A program made the position numbers and the translations under genes. The notes beneath the pieces are model-generated. The model saw only the letters and a list, made by a program, of their open reading frames with translations. It was not told the DNA's origin and ran no database searches. From positions 1 to 11,791 of the forward strand of contig JAIRYL010000046.1 of the NCBI GenBank assembly GCA_031267775.1: a DNA stretch of 11,791 nucleotides, given 5' to 3'. This document shows, piece after piece, positions 1-7,538 of the stretch; the first letter of the stretch is position 1; each line of letters starts with the position of its first letter. The stretch comes from Tannerellaceae bacterium. GTDB lineage: Bacteria > Bacteroidota > Bacteroidia > Bacteroidales > Tannerellaceae.

Positions 1-38
1 AAAAAAAACCTGTAATCATCAAATTACAGGTTTTTTTT
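1..38. terminator. Strong bidirectional intrinsic terminator
   Basis: A perfect inverted repeat: 16-base arms at 1-16 and 23-38 around a 6-base loop. Each arm has eight A/T pairs at its outer end and the core CCTGTAAT/ATTACAGG. Read in either direction it gives a short GC-containing stem followed by eight U, the standard Rho-independent form. It lies 21 bases past the stop codon of the minus-strand aldo/keto reductase, so it should end that operon. It would also stop transcription arriving from a gene left of the window. Confidence 0.9.
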
Positions 39-59
39 ACAGGAAGGAGGGGTTGTAAG

Positions 60-1259
60 TTACGTCAGAAATACGTCAGGAATATTCCTTACAGGCGTTA
101 TCGCCGCTATTTTTTCCGAAACATTAAAGCCGGATATACAACTCACTTTACATTTCTCGCACTTTTTACAGGCGTCGTCCGCCAGAGTCAACGACTGTAA
201 CGTTTCTTTAGACAAGCTGGCGTTCTTATACCCATACGCATACATATAAGCGCGCATCAAGTCGGGGATAGGCAGATGTTCGGCGCATTCGTCCGTACAT
301 TTACCGCATTGCTGACAGTAAAGCAATTCTTTTCCGCAAAGCATGGCCAAATATTCCTTGTCTTCGGCTGTCAGTTGCGGACTTTTAGCTGCGGCCATAC
401 AATCGTCTAACAAATCAAAATTCGTAAAGCCCGGAATGGCCATTGTTATATTTTCATTCTTCCAAGCCCATTTCAGGCAAGCCTTGCCATTGATTCTGTT
501 TTTACCTTCGGCGTCTTCTGCTCCGCCTGTCATTGTTTTCATAGCCACAAAGCCAATTCCCGCTTTAACGCCCCGGTCTATCGCTTCTTCCATCTCTTTC
601 AGATTATTTAGCTTAAAGTTATAGCTCACCAGGATAACGTCGTAAATACCGGTTTCAATAGCGGCGTCAATCAGTTCCGGTTTATTAGCATGCGTTGAAA
701 GACCGATATTTTTGATTTTACCGTCGGCTTTAAACTTCAGCAATAAATCAACAATGCGTTTATCTGTAACCTCTTCAACCCTTTCGAGCGCATGCGTATA
801 GAATATCTCAACAAAATCCATCTGGAGGCGTTTCAGGCTCAACTCCAGCAATTCTGTATAATCTTTTTCAAAAGTATCTTTTAGCGGATAATCCAATTTT
901 CCTTTCGTAGCAATAGTAAATGAATCCCGCGGTTTATCCTTAAAGAAATTGCCTAACATTTCTTCATTTTTTCCGTTTTGATAGCCATGCGCCGTGTCAA
1001 AATGAGTGATACCTGATGAATAGGCGGCACGCACTATGTTTGGATTGTCGGCACGCATAACGCCCATACTCAATATAGGTATCTGCAAGCCCGTTTTACC
1101 TAACGTGCGTACGGGTATTTCAAAAGCTGTTTCCCGGTTAGCAGATTGTACCGTTGCAGTTGCAGTTGCCGCCGCCGTATTCGGAACGAGTAACGCGCCT
1201 GCGCCCGCCGTTGCAGATAATCGTATAAAATCCCTTCTGTTTACATTCTTGTTCTTCAT
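60..1259 (-). CDS. Tat-exported aldo/keto reductase with two C-terminal 4Fe-4S motifs
   Basis: A 399-aa oxidoreductase of the aldo/keto reductase superfamily, iron-sulfur subgroup. Residues 8-14 read RRDFIRL followed by a hydrophobic Ala-rich stretch, a twin-arginine signal peptide, so the folded protein is expected in the periplasm. The TIM barrel (about 50-310) keeps the catalytic tetrad: D88 and Y93 in FDTAHGY, K119 in ATKGK and H156 in YTHAL. An IPG motif at 275-277 lies in the usual cofactor region. The C-terminal part has two CxxCxxCxxxC motifs (C315/318/321/325 and C364/367/370/374), each able to hold a 4Fe-4S cluster. The start is the ATG at 1259; extending three codons upstream would need a TTG and would place residues before the Tat motif. 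The upstream DUF6599-like gene is 57 bases away on the same strand, so the two are probably cotranscribed. The substrate is unknown. Class and export signal are clear; the electron donor is not. Confidence 0.92.
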   Translation of the reverse strand: MKNKNVNRRDFIRLSATAGAGALLVPNTAAATATATVQSANRETAFEIPVRTLGKTGLQIPILSMGVMRADNPNIVRAAYSSGITHFDTAHGYQNGKNEEMLGNFFKDKPRDSFTIATKGKLDYPLKDTFEKDYTELLELSLKRLQMDFVEIFYTHALERVEEVTDKRIVDLLLKFKADGKIKNIGLSTHANKPELIDAAIETGIYDVILVSYNFKLNNLKEMEEAIDRGVKAGIGFVAMKTMTGGAEDAEGKNRINGKACLKWAWKNENITMAIPGFTNFDLLDDCMAAAKSPQLTAEDKEYLAMLCGKELLYCQQCGKCTDECAEHLPIPDLMRAYMYAYGYKNASLSKETLQSLTLADDACKKCEKCKVSCISGFNVSEKIAAITPVRNIPDVFLT

Positions 1260-1316
1260 AATTACCAAATGATTAGTTTTATTATTTTAGCTTAGATAGA
1301 ATGAAATTCGATTGGT

Positions 1317-2195
1317 TTAAAGGCTTCCCGTTAATTTTTCTATATAACCGGCAGCGCCGGTAATCGCTTCGCCATCTTCAGTATAAACGCCTATAATATA
1401 TTGTCCTTTCCAGAAAGCGGGAATATTGCCGTTATATTTATCTTTTATGGTAAGCGCTCCTTCCTGATAGCCGGTAGCCTGTTCGGTAAATGCAAAATAA
1501 GCGTTTAAGACAGCTTCGGCGCCTTCTTTGGATTTGCCGTCGATTACAAACAATTGAAAAGACTGGCCTTCGGCATTTTCATATTTAGCGTTATACACTG
1601 ATTTTAAAAATTCATGACCGATGTAGCTGGAAGTAACGTAGGCTTCGGAATAAGGAAGTTTACCTTCTTTTGGAAATACATTCATAATAGAAGGATAGCC
1701 GGCTTCCGGATTGATTTTTTCAGCCAGACTTTTACCTATCGCCCGTATGGATTCAACAAGATGATCATTACTGTTTGTCCACATTTTCACATAGATACAT
1801 CCTGAAAAAAAGTAAAGGTTTTTATCATCCCCCTGCGCTTCCCCGCCAATCGGAAGAAAGACGAGGCCGGAAGAACGTTCAGACGAATACATACCAAAAG
1901 CATCTTCCGGCGTTGCATGCCGGTAAGCCTGTATGGTTATGTAATCGGCGCCCTTTTTATATTCCATCGAAGTCATTTCCCTGAAATTATTTTCCAAGAA
2001 TAATGGAGCAGCCCCGTTTATTCTGTCAAATAAGTTATCAGGATGAAAAATTTCAATTTCACCGTCAATTGTCCAATCCTGAACAACGGGTAAATACGAT
2101 TTTAATTGTTCCGGCGTTTGCGCCTTATTTCCTTGAACAAAAAATGTGAATGATGCGATTATCACACATACAATTCTGTAATTATTTCTTTTCAT
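1317..2195 (-). CDS. Secreted DUF6599-like protein
   Basis: A 292-aa protein with a signal peptide (Lys/Arg-rich start, hydrophobic 8-20, probable SPI cleavage near residue 25 before QTPEQ). The rest resembles the DUF6599 family as I recall it: a Trp-containing opening, then the segment DNLFDRINGAAPLFLENNF (about 53-71) and later EDAFGMYSSER (about 97-107). No enzymatic motif or metal-binding cluster is visible, and the function of the family is not known to me. There is no lipobox cysteine, so the product is likely soluble in the periplasm. It is the first gene of a probable two-gene operon with the exported iron-sulfur aldo/keto reductase, and both products are exported, which suggests a shared periplasmic job. 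A Bacteroidota-type -7 element lies 28 bases upstream of the start. Confidence 0.75.
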   Translation of the reverse strand: MKRNNYRIVCVIIASFTFFVQGNKAQTPEQLKSYLPVVQDWTIDGEIEIFHPDNLFDRINGAAPLFLENNFREMTSMEYKKGADYITIQAYRHATPEDAFGMYSSERSSGLVFLPIGGEAQGDDKNLYFFSGCIYVKMWTNSNDHLVESIRAIGKSLAEKINPEAGYPSIMNVFPKEGKLPYSEAYVTSSYIGHEFLKSVYNAKYENAEGQSFQLFVIDGKSKEGAEAVLNAYFAFTEQATGYQEGALTIKDKYNGNIPAFWKGQYIIGVYTEDGEAITGAAGYIEKLTGSL

Positions 2196-2223
2196 CGGTT
2201 GATAAGTATTTATTAATCTCTGA

Positions 2224-2231
2224 CAAAAATA
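2224..2231 (-). promoter_or_regulatory. Bacteroidota -7 promoter element for the DUF6599-like gene
   Basis: On the minus strand this reads TATTTTTG, matching the TAnnTTTG consensus. It ends 28 bases before the ATG at 2195, the same spacing as for the dCMP deaminase gene. No convincing -33 TTTG is seen. That region falls on the A/T-rich junction with the palindrome starting at 2245. Confidence 0.55.
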
Positions 2232-2244
2232 AATAAAAAATTTA

Positions 2245-2408
2245 ATTAGGAGGCGTCTGGAAATAAATTATACAAATTTATTGGAACTGTTTTTTGCCAG
2301 ACGAAGCCTGAAAGCGTGCGCATACCGAGGTATGTAAGCGCTTTCAGGCTGAAGGATGGCGGGAAACAGGCCGATAAATGTATGATTTATTTCCAGACGC
2401 CTCCTAAT
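2245..2408. repeat. 164-base near-perfect palindrome, MITE-like, between divergent genes
   Basis: The outer arms are 24-base perfect inverted repeats (2245-2268 and 2385-2408), beginning ATTAGGAGGCGTCTGG. The symmetry continues inward with small mismatches and a 2-base offset, including an inner pair built on GCCTGAAAGCG / CGCTTTCAGGC and a core CATACC-GA-GGTATG at 2321-2334. Nearly the whole element can fold as one long hairpin. No open reading frame lies in it and no target-site duplication is obvious at its edges. It fills most of the gap between the divergent DUF6599-like and beta-lactamase-family genes and ends 13 bases from the -7 element of the former. It could be a non-autonomous transposon remnant, a dispersed palindromic repeat or a regulatory structure. 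Confidence 0.85.
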
Positions 2409-2491
2409 CATGTATTTTGATGTGAACATCATACAAAAAGTATATGAATAAAATTGTCTTACCCAAGTAAAAAACAGATAAAGTAAAACAT

Positions 2492-2499
2492 TATATTTG
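2492..2499 (+). promoter_or_regulatory. Bacteroidota -7 promoter element for the beta-lactamase-family gene
   Basis: TATATTTG matches TAnnTTTG and ends 30 bases before the ATG at 2530. No clear -33 TTTG is visible at the expected distance. The 2409-2491 stretch between it and the palindrome is A/T-rich and holds nothing else I can support. Confidence 0.6.
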
Positions 2500-2529
2500 T
2501 AACAACTAATTCTTTATATAATTACAGTT

Positions 2530-3780
2530 ATGAGAAACATCTGTCTGTTATGTTTGGCGTTCATATTCATAACGTCATGTAAATGTAATGATTCTTCCCA
2601 AGGAATGCAGTCGTTCGCTTATCAACCTGACTTTGAAGCTATCAAGGTTGATAAATCCCGTTTAGTCTATATTGACAACCTGCTTCAGGATTATGTAGAT
2701 AAGGGGATTATTCCCCATGCGCTTACTTTTGTGGCAAAGGATGGACAGGTCATCCATCATAAGGCTTTTGGCTGGCGAGACGTCGAGAAGCAAATCCCCC
2801 TTGAAAAGGATGATATTTTTAGAATGTACTCGCAAACGAAAGCGATAGCTACAGTAGCGCTGATGACATTGTTCGAGCAAGGAAAATTCCAGTTAGACGA
2901 CCCTGTCTCCAAGTATATACCGGAAATGACCAACCAGGTAATCACAGCCGGTAAAGATACCGGCAATCCTGTCACCCGGGAGGCTGTTTCGCCGGTATTG
3001 ATTCGTCATTTGTTGAGTCATTCTTCCGGCATAACGGGTCGCCCTTATAATCCGGATGTTCCCCGCGCAGAACATGAAACGCTGGGAGACTATGTGAAAG
3101 AACTCGTTGCGTATCCTTTAAGTTTTGATCCAGGTACAGGCTGGAATTACCATCCTGCATCCGACGTCTGCGGTTATCTGGTTGAGTATTTTTCCGGCAA
3201 ACCGTTACAGGAATATTTGAAAGAAGTTATATTCGACCCGTTGGGAATTGAAGATATGGCATATTATTATGACGAAAGTTATAAAGATCGTTTCGTAACA
3301 ATTTACAAGGATAATGAAGGAAAAATCGAACCGACTGAAATTTGGAGCGGACGTTATCCGTTTGGAGAAGATCGCCGGTATGCCGCCGCCGGTACAGGCC
3401 TGAACGGAACAATCGAAGGGTATGCCCGCTTCTGCCAGATGACGCTGAATTATGGAAAGTTCAACAACAAGCGGATATTAGGACGCCGTACAATTGAAAT
3501 AATGGGTAAAAATCAACTAATCCATCCAAGTAATGCCGACGATAATTTTAATTTCGGAATCGGTTTTCAGATCTATCCGGGTGAAAAAGCGGATTGGGAT
3601 ATACTTCCGGGCGCTTCCCCCATGGTATCATCCGGTTCTTTATCGTGGGGCGGTATGGCAAATACCGATTATATCATCGATCGCCGGGAAAACATGATTA
3701 TCCTATTGTACACCAATCGTATACCTGATACGTTCGTATGGGAGAAGTTTCTTAATACCGTTTATCAGGTTTTGGAATAA
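2530..3780 (+). CDS. Serine beta-lactamase-family hydrolase, lipoprotein
   Basis: A 416-aa member of the beta-lactamase/class C-like serine hydrolase family (Pfam Beta-lactamase type), which includes esterases, D-aminopeptidases and penicillin-binding-like proteins. The N-terminus has a signal peptide ending in the lipobox ITSC with lipidation Cys17, so it should be anchored to a membrane facing the periplasm or the cell surface. The SxxK motif is SQTK at 101-104 (nucleophile S101, base K104). FDPGTGWNY (199-207) supplies the conserved Tyr207 of the second motif. SWGG at 372-375, followed by an IID about ten residues on, is the third-motif region typical of the esterase-like branch rather than a KTG triad. 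RHLLSHSSGI (159-168) is another hallmark of the family. It is probably monocistronic. True beta-lactam resistance is unlikely given the WGG form; an esterase or peptidase role is likelier, and the substrate is unknown. Confidence 0.9.
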   Translation: MRNICLLCLAFIFITSCKCNDSSQGMQSFAYQPDFEAIKVDKSRLVYIDNLLQDYVDKGIIPHALTFVAKDGQVIHHKAFGWRDVEKQIPLEKDDIFRMYSQTKAIATVALMTLFEQGKFQLDDPVSKYIPEMTNQVITAGKDTGNPVTREAVSPVLIRHLLSHSSGITGRPYNPDVPRAEHETLGDYVKELVAYPLSFDPGTGWNYHPASDVCGYLVEYFSGKPLQEYLKEVIFDPLGIEDMAYYYDESYKDRFVTIYKDNEGKIEPTEIWSGRYPFGEDRRYAAAGTGLNGTIEGYARFCQMTLNYGKFNNKRILGRRTIEIMGKNQLIHPSNADDNFNFGIGFQIYPGEKADWDILPGASPMVSSGSLSWGGMANTDYIIDRRENMIILLYTNRIPDTFVWEKFLNTVYQVLE

Positions 3781-3797
3781 GTAACCCGCCTTACTTA

Positions 3798-3857
3798 GAA
3801 GAGCCTGCTTCAATTTTAAAGCAGAAAATAGCCGGATAAAATACAAGCAGGCTCTTC
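3798..3857. repeat. Intergenic hairpin with 13-bp perfect arms
   Basis: The arms GAAGAGCCTGCTT (3798-3810) and its exact complement (3845-3857) enclose a 34-base A/T-rich loop. It starts 18 bases after the stop of the beta-lactamase-family gene and lies before the phosphatase gene. There is no U-run after either arm, so it is not a standard Rho-independent terminator, though such a stem could still slow transcription or protect the 3' end of the upstream mRNA. Its large loop and lack of coding capacity resemble the other two long palindromes in this window, with unrelated arm sequences. Confidence 0.7.
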
Positions 3858-3912
3858 ATGTAGATAAAATCAGTCTGTTTGCAATATATACAATGATTAA
3901 TCTATTCAGAAA

Positions 3913-4893
3913 ATGAAAAATAACAATTTAACGCTTGCCGTTTGCCGCTCGTCATTCATCATTTTAAGCCTGATGATTCTCATTACCGCATGCAAAGAAA
4001 AAGAAAGCGCCATACAACTTCCCGAAGTATCCGAATCCGCTGTTAATTTTATCGTTGCCAACGATTTAGGACGAAATGGTTATTACGAACAGAAGCCCAT
4101 TGCCCAACTAATGGGATATACGGCTGAAAATATGGACGTAGAGATGATTGCCGCCGCCGGAGACGTACACCATTTCGAAGGTGTAGCCAGCGTGAACGAC
4201 CCGCTTTGGATGACCAATTACGAACTGATTTACAGTCATCCCGAATTGATGATTGAGTGGAATGTCATCTGCGGCAACCATGAATATCGCGGCAATACGC
4301 AGGCCATTTTGGATTACGCGAAAGTAAGCCGCCGTTGGAACGCTCCCGCACGTTACTATACAAAAGTAATGACCACTGACAACGATACGGCTTGCCTTTT
4401 GGTTTTCATCGATACGACTCCGTTAATGAATAAATACCGCAACGACAGCATCAGTTATCCTGATGCATACAAACAAGATGCAACCGTTCAGCTTCAATGG
4501 ATTGATTCTGTACTGACTTGTTCCGCAGAAAAATGGAAAATCGTGATCGGGCATCATCCCGTTTATGCAGGGACAGAGAAAGAAGAATCTGAACGAGCTG
4601 AATTGCAAGCTCATTTAGCGCCTCTCTTAGAACGGCGCGGGGTTGATATTTAATGTTCCGGCCATATTCACAATTTCCAGCATATTCAACCGGAATCTTC
4701 GCTTGTGCATTACATTGTTAATTCCTCCGGTTCTCTTTCCCGTCCGGCGAAAGAAATCCTCAAAATTCCCGGCACGCTCTTTTATAGCGGCGACGCCGGA
4801 TTTACAATTTGTTCGGTCAGTGAAGATTTCCTTCGGTTTTTCTTTATAAATTCCAAAGGCGAAACGATTTACAACTACACAATCGCAAAGTAG
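3913..4893 (+). pseudogene. TRAP-like metallophosphoesterase lipoprotein interrupted by an in-frame TAA
   Basis: Read through, this frame encodes 326 residues resembling purple/tartrate-resistant acid phosphatases of the calcineurin-like metallophosphoesterase fold. A signal peptide ends in the lipobox ITAC (lipid Cys27). Metal-site motifs appear in order: NDLGRNGYYEQ with D51, GDVHH with D84, GNHEY with N122/H123, GHHP with H214/H215, and GHIHNFQH with H251/H253. Codon 247 (4651-4653) is TAA, so the product from the start codon is 246 aa and lacks the last two metal-binding histidines. After the stop the same frame continues intact through GHIHNFQHIQ and the C-terminal strand region to a TAG at 4891-4893. 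The family usually has an aromatic residue before CxGHxH, so one change from TAT or TAC to TAA explains the break. No other frameshift or deletion is seen. A late ATG at 4705 would give only a tail without catalytic motifs. It could be a recent pseudogene or a sequencing error. Confidence 0.85.
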
Positions 4894-4934
4894 CAAGCGC
4901 CCGTTCCCGAACCGGAACAGAATAGAACAGGTTC

Positions 4935-6662
4935 TTAAAAAAGATGATTATTATAAACCTTCCCTTTGTACAAACCAAAAATTCCGGCTGGGGCGGTCGT
5001 TTGGGCGTGTACCGCACATTCGGCATTACCCGGCGCGGGAATTGATTTTCCGTCTTTAATTAACTGAATAGCACGAAGAATGGTTATATCGTCTTTATAG
5101 AAAACAGGATAAAAACCAGCTTCGTCAAAGAAATTACGCGAGATATACGCCATTAAGTGAGTTTCGATCAATTTAGCTGAAATTTCGATCAAAGCCGGAC
5201 GTTTTTTTATGCCTTTTGTTGTAGCAAAATCCGCGAAATCAGACAATAAAGGCTGTTGTTCCAAATACTTGTATAAATCTTGGTAAGTCTTGAAAAAAGA
5301 TAATTTATCAAAGTTCTTGTCCGAATATTCCAACGCGTATAAATAAAGAACGCTGGAATTACGGGCAACACTGTTAAAATAAGATGTTATGCCGCTTGTA
5401 TCGCTTGGTATGAATATATCCGGCATAATACCCCCGCCTCCGTAAACCGTACGACCTATGGAAGTTTTAAATTGAGGTAAGTTATCCATTTTAATGCTGT
5501 CGGCCGAATAAAACTCCCCATGCATATAACGATTGTAGATATCCATGTCATAATCTTCTGTTTTCCCCAGTTCATATTCCTTCTGAATAGAACGTCCGGA
5601 AGGCGTATAATAACGGGCAATCGTAAGGCGTAACTGCGAACCGTCCGTTAAAGCGATCTGAGACTGCACTAATCCTTTACCATACGTACGGCGTCCAATA
5701 ATCGTTCCCCTGTCATTATCCTGAATCGCTCCTGCAAAAATTTCGCTTGCCGACGCCGAACCTTCATCAGTTAATATAACCAATGAGTTATCCATACATG
5801 TGCCGGTTCCATTTGCATATACGTCGCTCCGCGGATACGCTTTTCCTTCTGTATAGACAATTAGTCTTCCTTGCGGCATAAATTCATTTACCATATGTAT
5901 GGCAACTTCCATGATCCCTCCTGAATTTCCACGTAAATCAATGATAAAAGAATTGCATCCTTCCTGTTTCAATTTTGCTATAGCCGTAATAAATTCATTG
6001 TATGTATTACGAGCAAACTTTGATACCTTAATAAAACCGATCCCTTTGCTTACCTCATAAGAAACATCTACAGAATATACCGGAACGTCTCCTCTGGTTA
6101 CCTCGAAATAAATCAATTCCGGATTATTTTGACGTTGCACGCCTAATTTTACAGTACTGTTCTTCGCTCCCCGCAGGTTCTTCATAACCTGATTTTGATC
6201 CATTTTTCGTCCCGAAAAAATAGAGTCGTTTATCGTTATAATCCTGTCAAAAGGTAATAATCCGGCTTTTTCAGAAGGGCCGCCCGGGATTACATTAATA
6301 ACCAATATCGTATCGGTTTGCATATTGAAGGAAACTCCGATACCACTGAATGAACCTTCCAGCTCTTCATTCACGCTTTCGGCGTTTTCGGCGGAAATAT
6401 ATACCGAGTGCGGGTCTAATTCGCTGAATATTTTAGGAATCGTCCCTTCTGTCAACTGGGGTATGTTAACAGTATCTACATACTGTTCATTAATAATATC
6501 GAGTATGTAATTTATTTTATTGCCACTTACGTATAAACTGCGGTTACTACCTTTATTACGGCTACTAAGGTTTACATAATAATTCCCGATAAATATCCCT
6601 AAGGCAATACTTGCAGCAATAATTACCGGAAGCCAAATGGCCAGTTTCTTGTTTTTACTCAT
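4935..6662 (-). CDS. S41 family C-terminal processing protease with PDZ domain
   Basis: A 575-aa membrane-anchored serine protease of the CtpA/Prc type. Residues 7-26 form one hydrophobic segment after a Lys-rich start, a signal anchor placing the catalytic part in the periplasm. An N-terminal helical region (about 45-98, with FSELDPHSVYIS) is followed by a PDZ domain (about 100-190, including GIGVSF and GGPSEKAGLLPFDRI) and the S41 core (about 200-420). The catalytic dyad is Ser304 in GSASASEIFAGA and Lys329 in YGKGLVQ; the 25-residue spacing equals that of S430/K455 in E. coli Prc. DLRGNSGG at 242-249 is the conserved oxyanion-side loop. The roughly 150-residue C-terminal extension is typical of Bacteroidales homologues as I recall them. 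It is the second gene of an operon with dCMP deaminase, 14 bases downstream, and faces the phosphatase pseudogene convergently with 41 bases between stops. The likely role is trimming or degrading envelope proteins; substrates are not predictable. Confidence 0.93.
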   Translation of the reverse strand: MSKNKKLAIWLPVIIAASIALGIFIGNYYVNLSSRNKGSNRSLYVSGNKINYILDIINEQYVDTVNIPQLTEGTIPKIFSELDPHSVYISAENAESVNEELEGSFSGIGVSFNMQTDTILVINVIPGGPSEKAGLLPFDRIITINDSIFSGRKMDQNQVMKNLRGAKNSTVKLGVQRQNNPELIYFEVTRGDVPVYSVDVSYEVSKGIGFIKVSKFARNTYNEFITAIAKLKQEGCNSFIIDLRGNSGGIMEVAIHMVNEFMPQGRLIVYTEGKAYPRSDVYANGTGTCMDNSLVILTDEGSASASEIFAGAIQDNDRGTIIGRRTYGKGLVQSQIALTDGSQLRLTIARYYTPSGRSIQKEYELGKTEDYDMDIYNRYMHGEFYSADSIKMDNLPQFKTSIGRTVYGGGGIMPDIFIPSDTSGITSYFNSVARNSSVLYLYALEYSDKNFDKLSFFKTYQDLYKYLEQQPLLSDFADFATTKGIKKRPALIEISAKLIETHLMAYISRNFFDEAGFYPVFYKDDITILRAIQLIKDGKSIPAPGNAECAVHAQTTAPAGIFGLYKGKVYNNHLF

Positions 6663-6676
6663 TGTATGAATATCTG

Positions 6677-7111
6677 TTACTCATTTATATCAATATAATC
6701 TAATGTAATATTAGCCCGTTTTAATAAGTCGCAACCGTCTTCTATGCGATATTTTTCAGAGTATACAACCCGTTTTATACCTGATTGTATAATCAGCTTG
6801 GAACATTCGATACAAGGAGCGGAAGTAATGTAAATCGTTGCGCCTTTACTGCTGTTTGAAGAAGCGGCTACTTTTGTAATTGCATTTGCCTCGGCATGCA
6901 ACACATATGGTTTAGTGACATTATTCTCGTCTTCACAAACATTTTCAAATCCGGAAGGGGTTCCGTTAAAGCCATCAGAAATAATCATATTGTCCTTAAC
7001 AATCAAAGCGCCTACTTTACGACGGATACAATAAGAATTCCCTGCCCAAATCATTGCCATTCGTAAATAACGTTTGTCCAGTTCATATTGCTTATCATTT
7101 TTACCGTGCAT
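6677..7111 (-). CDS. Deoxycytidylate (dCMP) deaminase family protein
   Basis: A 144-aa cytosolic zinc enzyme of the cytidine/deoxycytidylate deaminase fold, expected to turn dCMP into dUMP for thymidylate synthesis. The zinc and proton-shuttle signature is complete: HAE at 72-74 (H72 zinc ligand, E74 proton shuttle) and SAPCIEC with C100 and C103 as the other zinc ligands. The opening RYLRMAMIWAGNSYCIRRKVGALIV (15-38) and DGFNGTPSGFENVCE (46-60) match dCMP deaminases rather than tRNA adenosine deaminases. Length is normal for the bacterial single-domain form. The ATG at 7111 follows an A/T-rich leader with a -7 element 28 bases upstream. It is the first gene of a two-gene unit with the S41 protease; I recall this pairing as common in Bacteroidales, although the functions are unrelated. 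Confidence 0.93.
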   Translation of the reverse strand: MHGKNDKQYELDKRYLRMAMIWAGNSYCIRRKVGALIVKDNMIISDGFNGTPSGFENVCEDENNVTKPYVLHAEANAITKVAASSNSSKGATIYITSAPCIECSKLIIQSGIKRVVYSEKYRIEDGCDLLKRANITLDYIDINE

Positions 7112-7139
7112 TTCGTAGTTCCCTTTTTTATTTAAGCCA

Positions 7140-7147
7140 CAAAAGTA
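7140..7147 (-). promoter_or_regulatory. Bacteroidota -7 promoter element for the dCMP deaminase operon
   Basis: On the minus strand this reads TACTTTTG, fitting TAnnTTTG, and it ends 28 bases before the ATG at 7111. This is the same distance as at the DUF6599-like gene, which strengthens both calls. No clear -33 TTTG is found. Confidence 0.6.
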
Positions 7148-7379
7148 ATTATATTTGACTTAAATTCTGTTTGTTTCCGTTTATTTTTTAATCCCATTCC
7201 TTGTAAACAATGCGTCGATTTGTCGTAAGTAGTCAACTAAAATCAGGAAACTGCACAAAGTTCCCAAGGTATAAGCAAAAAAAAAACACGATGCATTTGG
7301 GATGCTTACACAACGCTTGTACACATGCTAATTTTATTCTGGTTGATTGACATGACGGCGTTGGCGGAATGCTTACGAT
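7148..7379. other. Gene-free stretch with no recognised function
   Basis: This 232-base stretch lies between the dCMP deaminase promoter and the large hairpin. I see no convincing coding frame, tRNA or other RNA gene on either strand. It contains a run of ten A (7277-7286). It also has two imperfect copies of an 11-base word, GGGATGCTTAC at 7299-7309 and GGAATGCTTAC at 7366-7376, too short to interpret. On the minus strand a weak 4-bp hairpin (7293-7305) precedes the ten T, which is poor evidence for a terminator of the upstream lsrF operon. Confidence 0.4.
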
Positions 7380-7503
7380 AAAACAACGAGGCTGTCTCAA
7401 AAGTATTTTTAAGGCTGTTTTATTCGGATACCTTCCGGGATTGATTTCAACTATTCAATTCTACAGGACGAATAAGCCACTTTTGAGACAGCCTCGTTGT
7501 TTT
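7380..7503. repeat. 124-base palindromic element with 25-bp perfect terminal inverted repeats
   Basis: The outer arms at 7380-7404 and 7479-7503 are perfect complements and contain GAGGCTGTCTCAAAAG. The interior holds a second imperfect pair, GGCTGTTTTATTCG (7413-7426) against CGAATAAGCC (7469-7478). The word GAGGCTGTCTCAAAA resembles insertion-sequence ends I have seen in Firmicutes and Bacteroidota, so a transposase-free derivative is plausible, but I cannot confirm the family. No direct target duplication is obvious. It sits 35 bases past the stop of lsrF on the minus strand, where it could also help end that operon. The open frame crossing it on the plus strand is an artefact of the repeat. 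Confidence 0.85.
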
Positions 7504-7509
7504 CTATCT

Positions 7510-7530
7510 TATCAGGGCTTTTGCCTGATA
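7510..7530 (-). terminator. Possible weak hairpin terminator after lsrF
   Basis: TATCAGG (7510-7516) pairs with CCTGATA (7524-7530), a 7-bp stem with a 7-base loop, 8 bases past the lsrF stop codon. Read on the minus strand it is followed by an A-rich stretch rather than a U-run, so it is a poor intrinsic terminator alone. The large hairpin just downstream may add to the effect. Confidence 0.35.
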
Positions 7531-7538
7531 TCGATTAG

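Noticed and set aside
1260..1268. TTG start for the aldo/keto reductase
   Set aside because: The ATG at 1259 places the twin-arginine motif at the expected residues 8-9; the TTG extension adds nothing recognisable.
4705..4893. A separate small gene starting at the ATG at 4705
   Set aside because: It is the same frame as the interrupted phosphatase and reads as its C-terminal tail, so it is better treated as part of the pseudogene.
4903..4934. Terminator between the convergent phosphatase pseudogene and S41 protease
   Set aside because: Only 5-bp stems (GTTCC/GGAAC and GAACC/GGTTC) compete here, and neither is followed by a clean U-run for its strand, so I do not call one.
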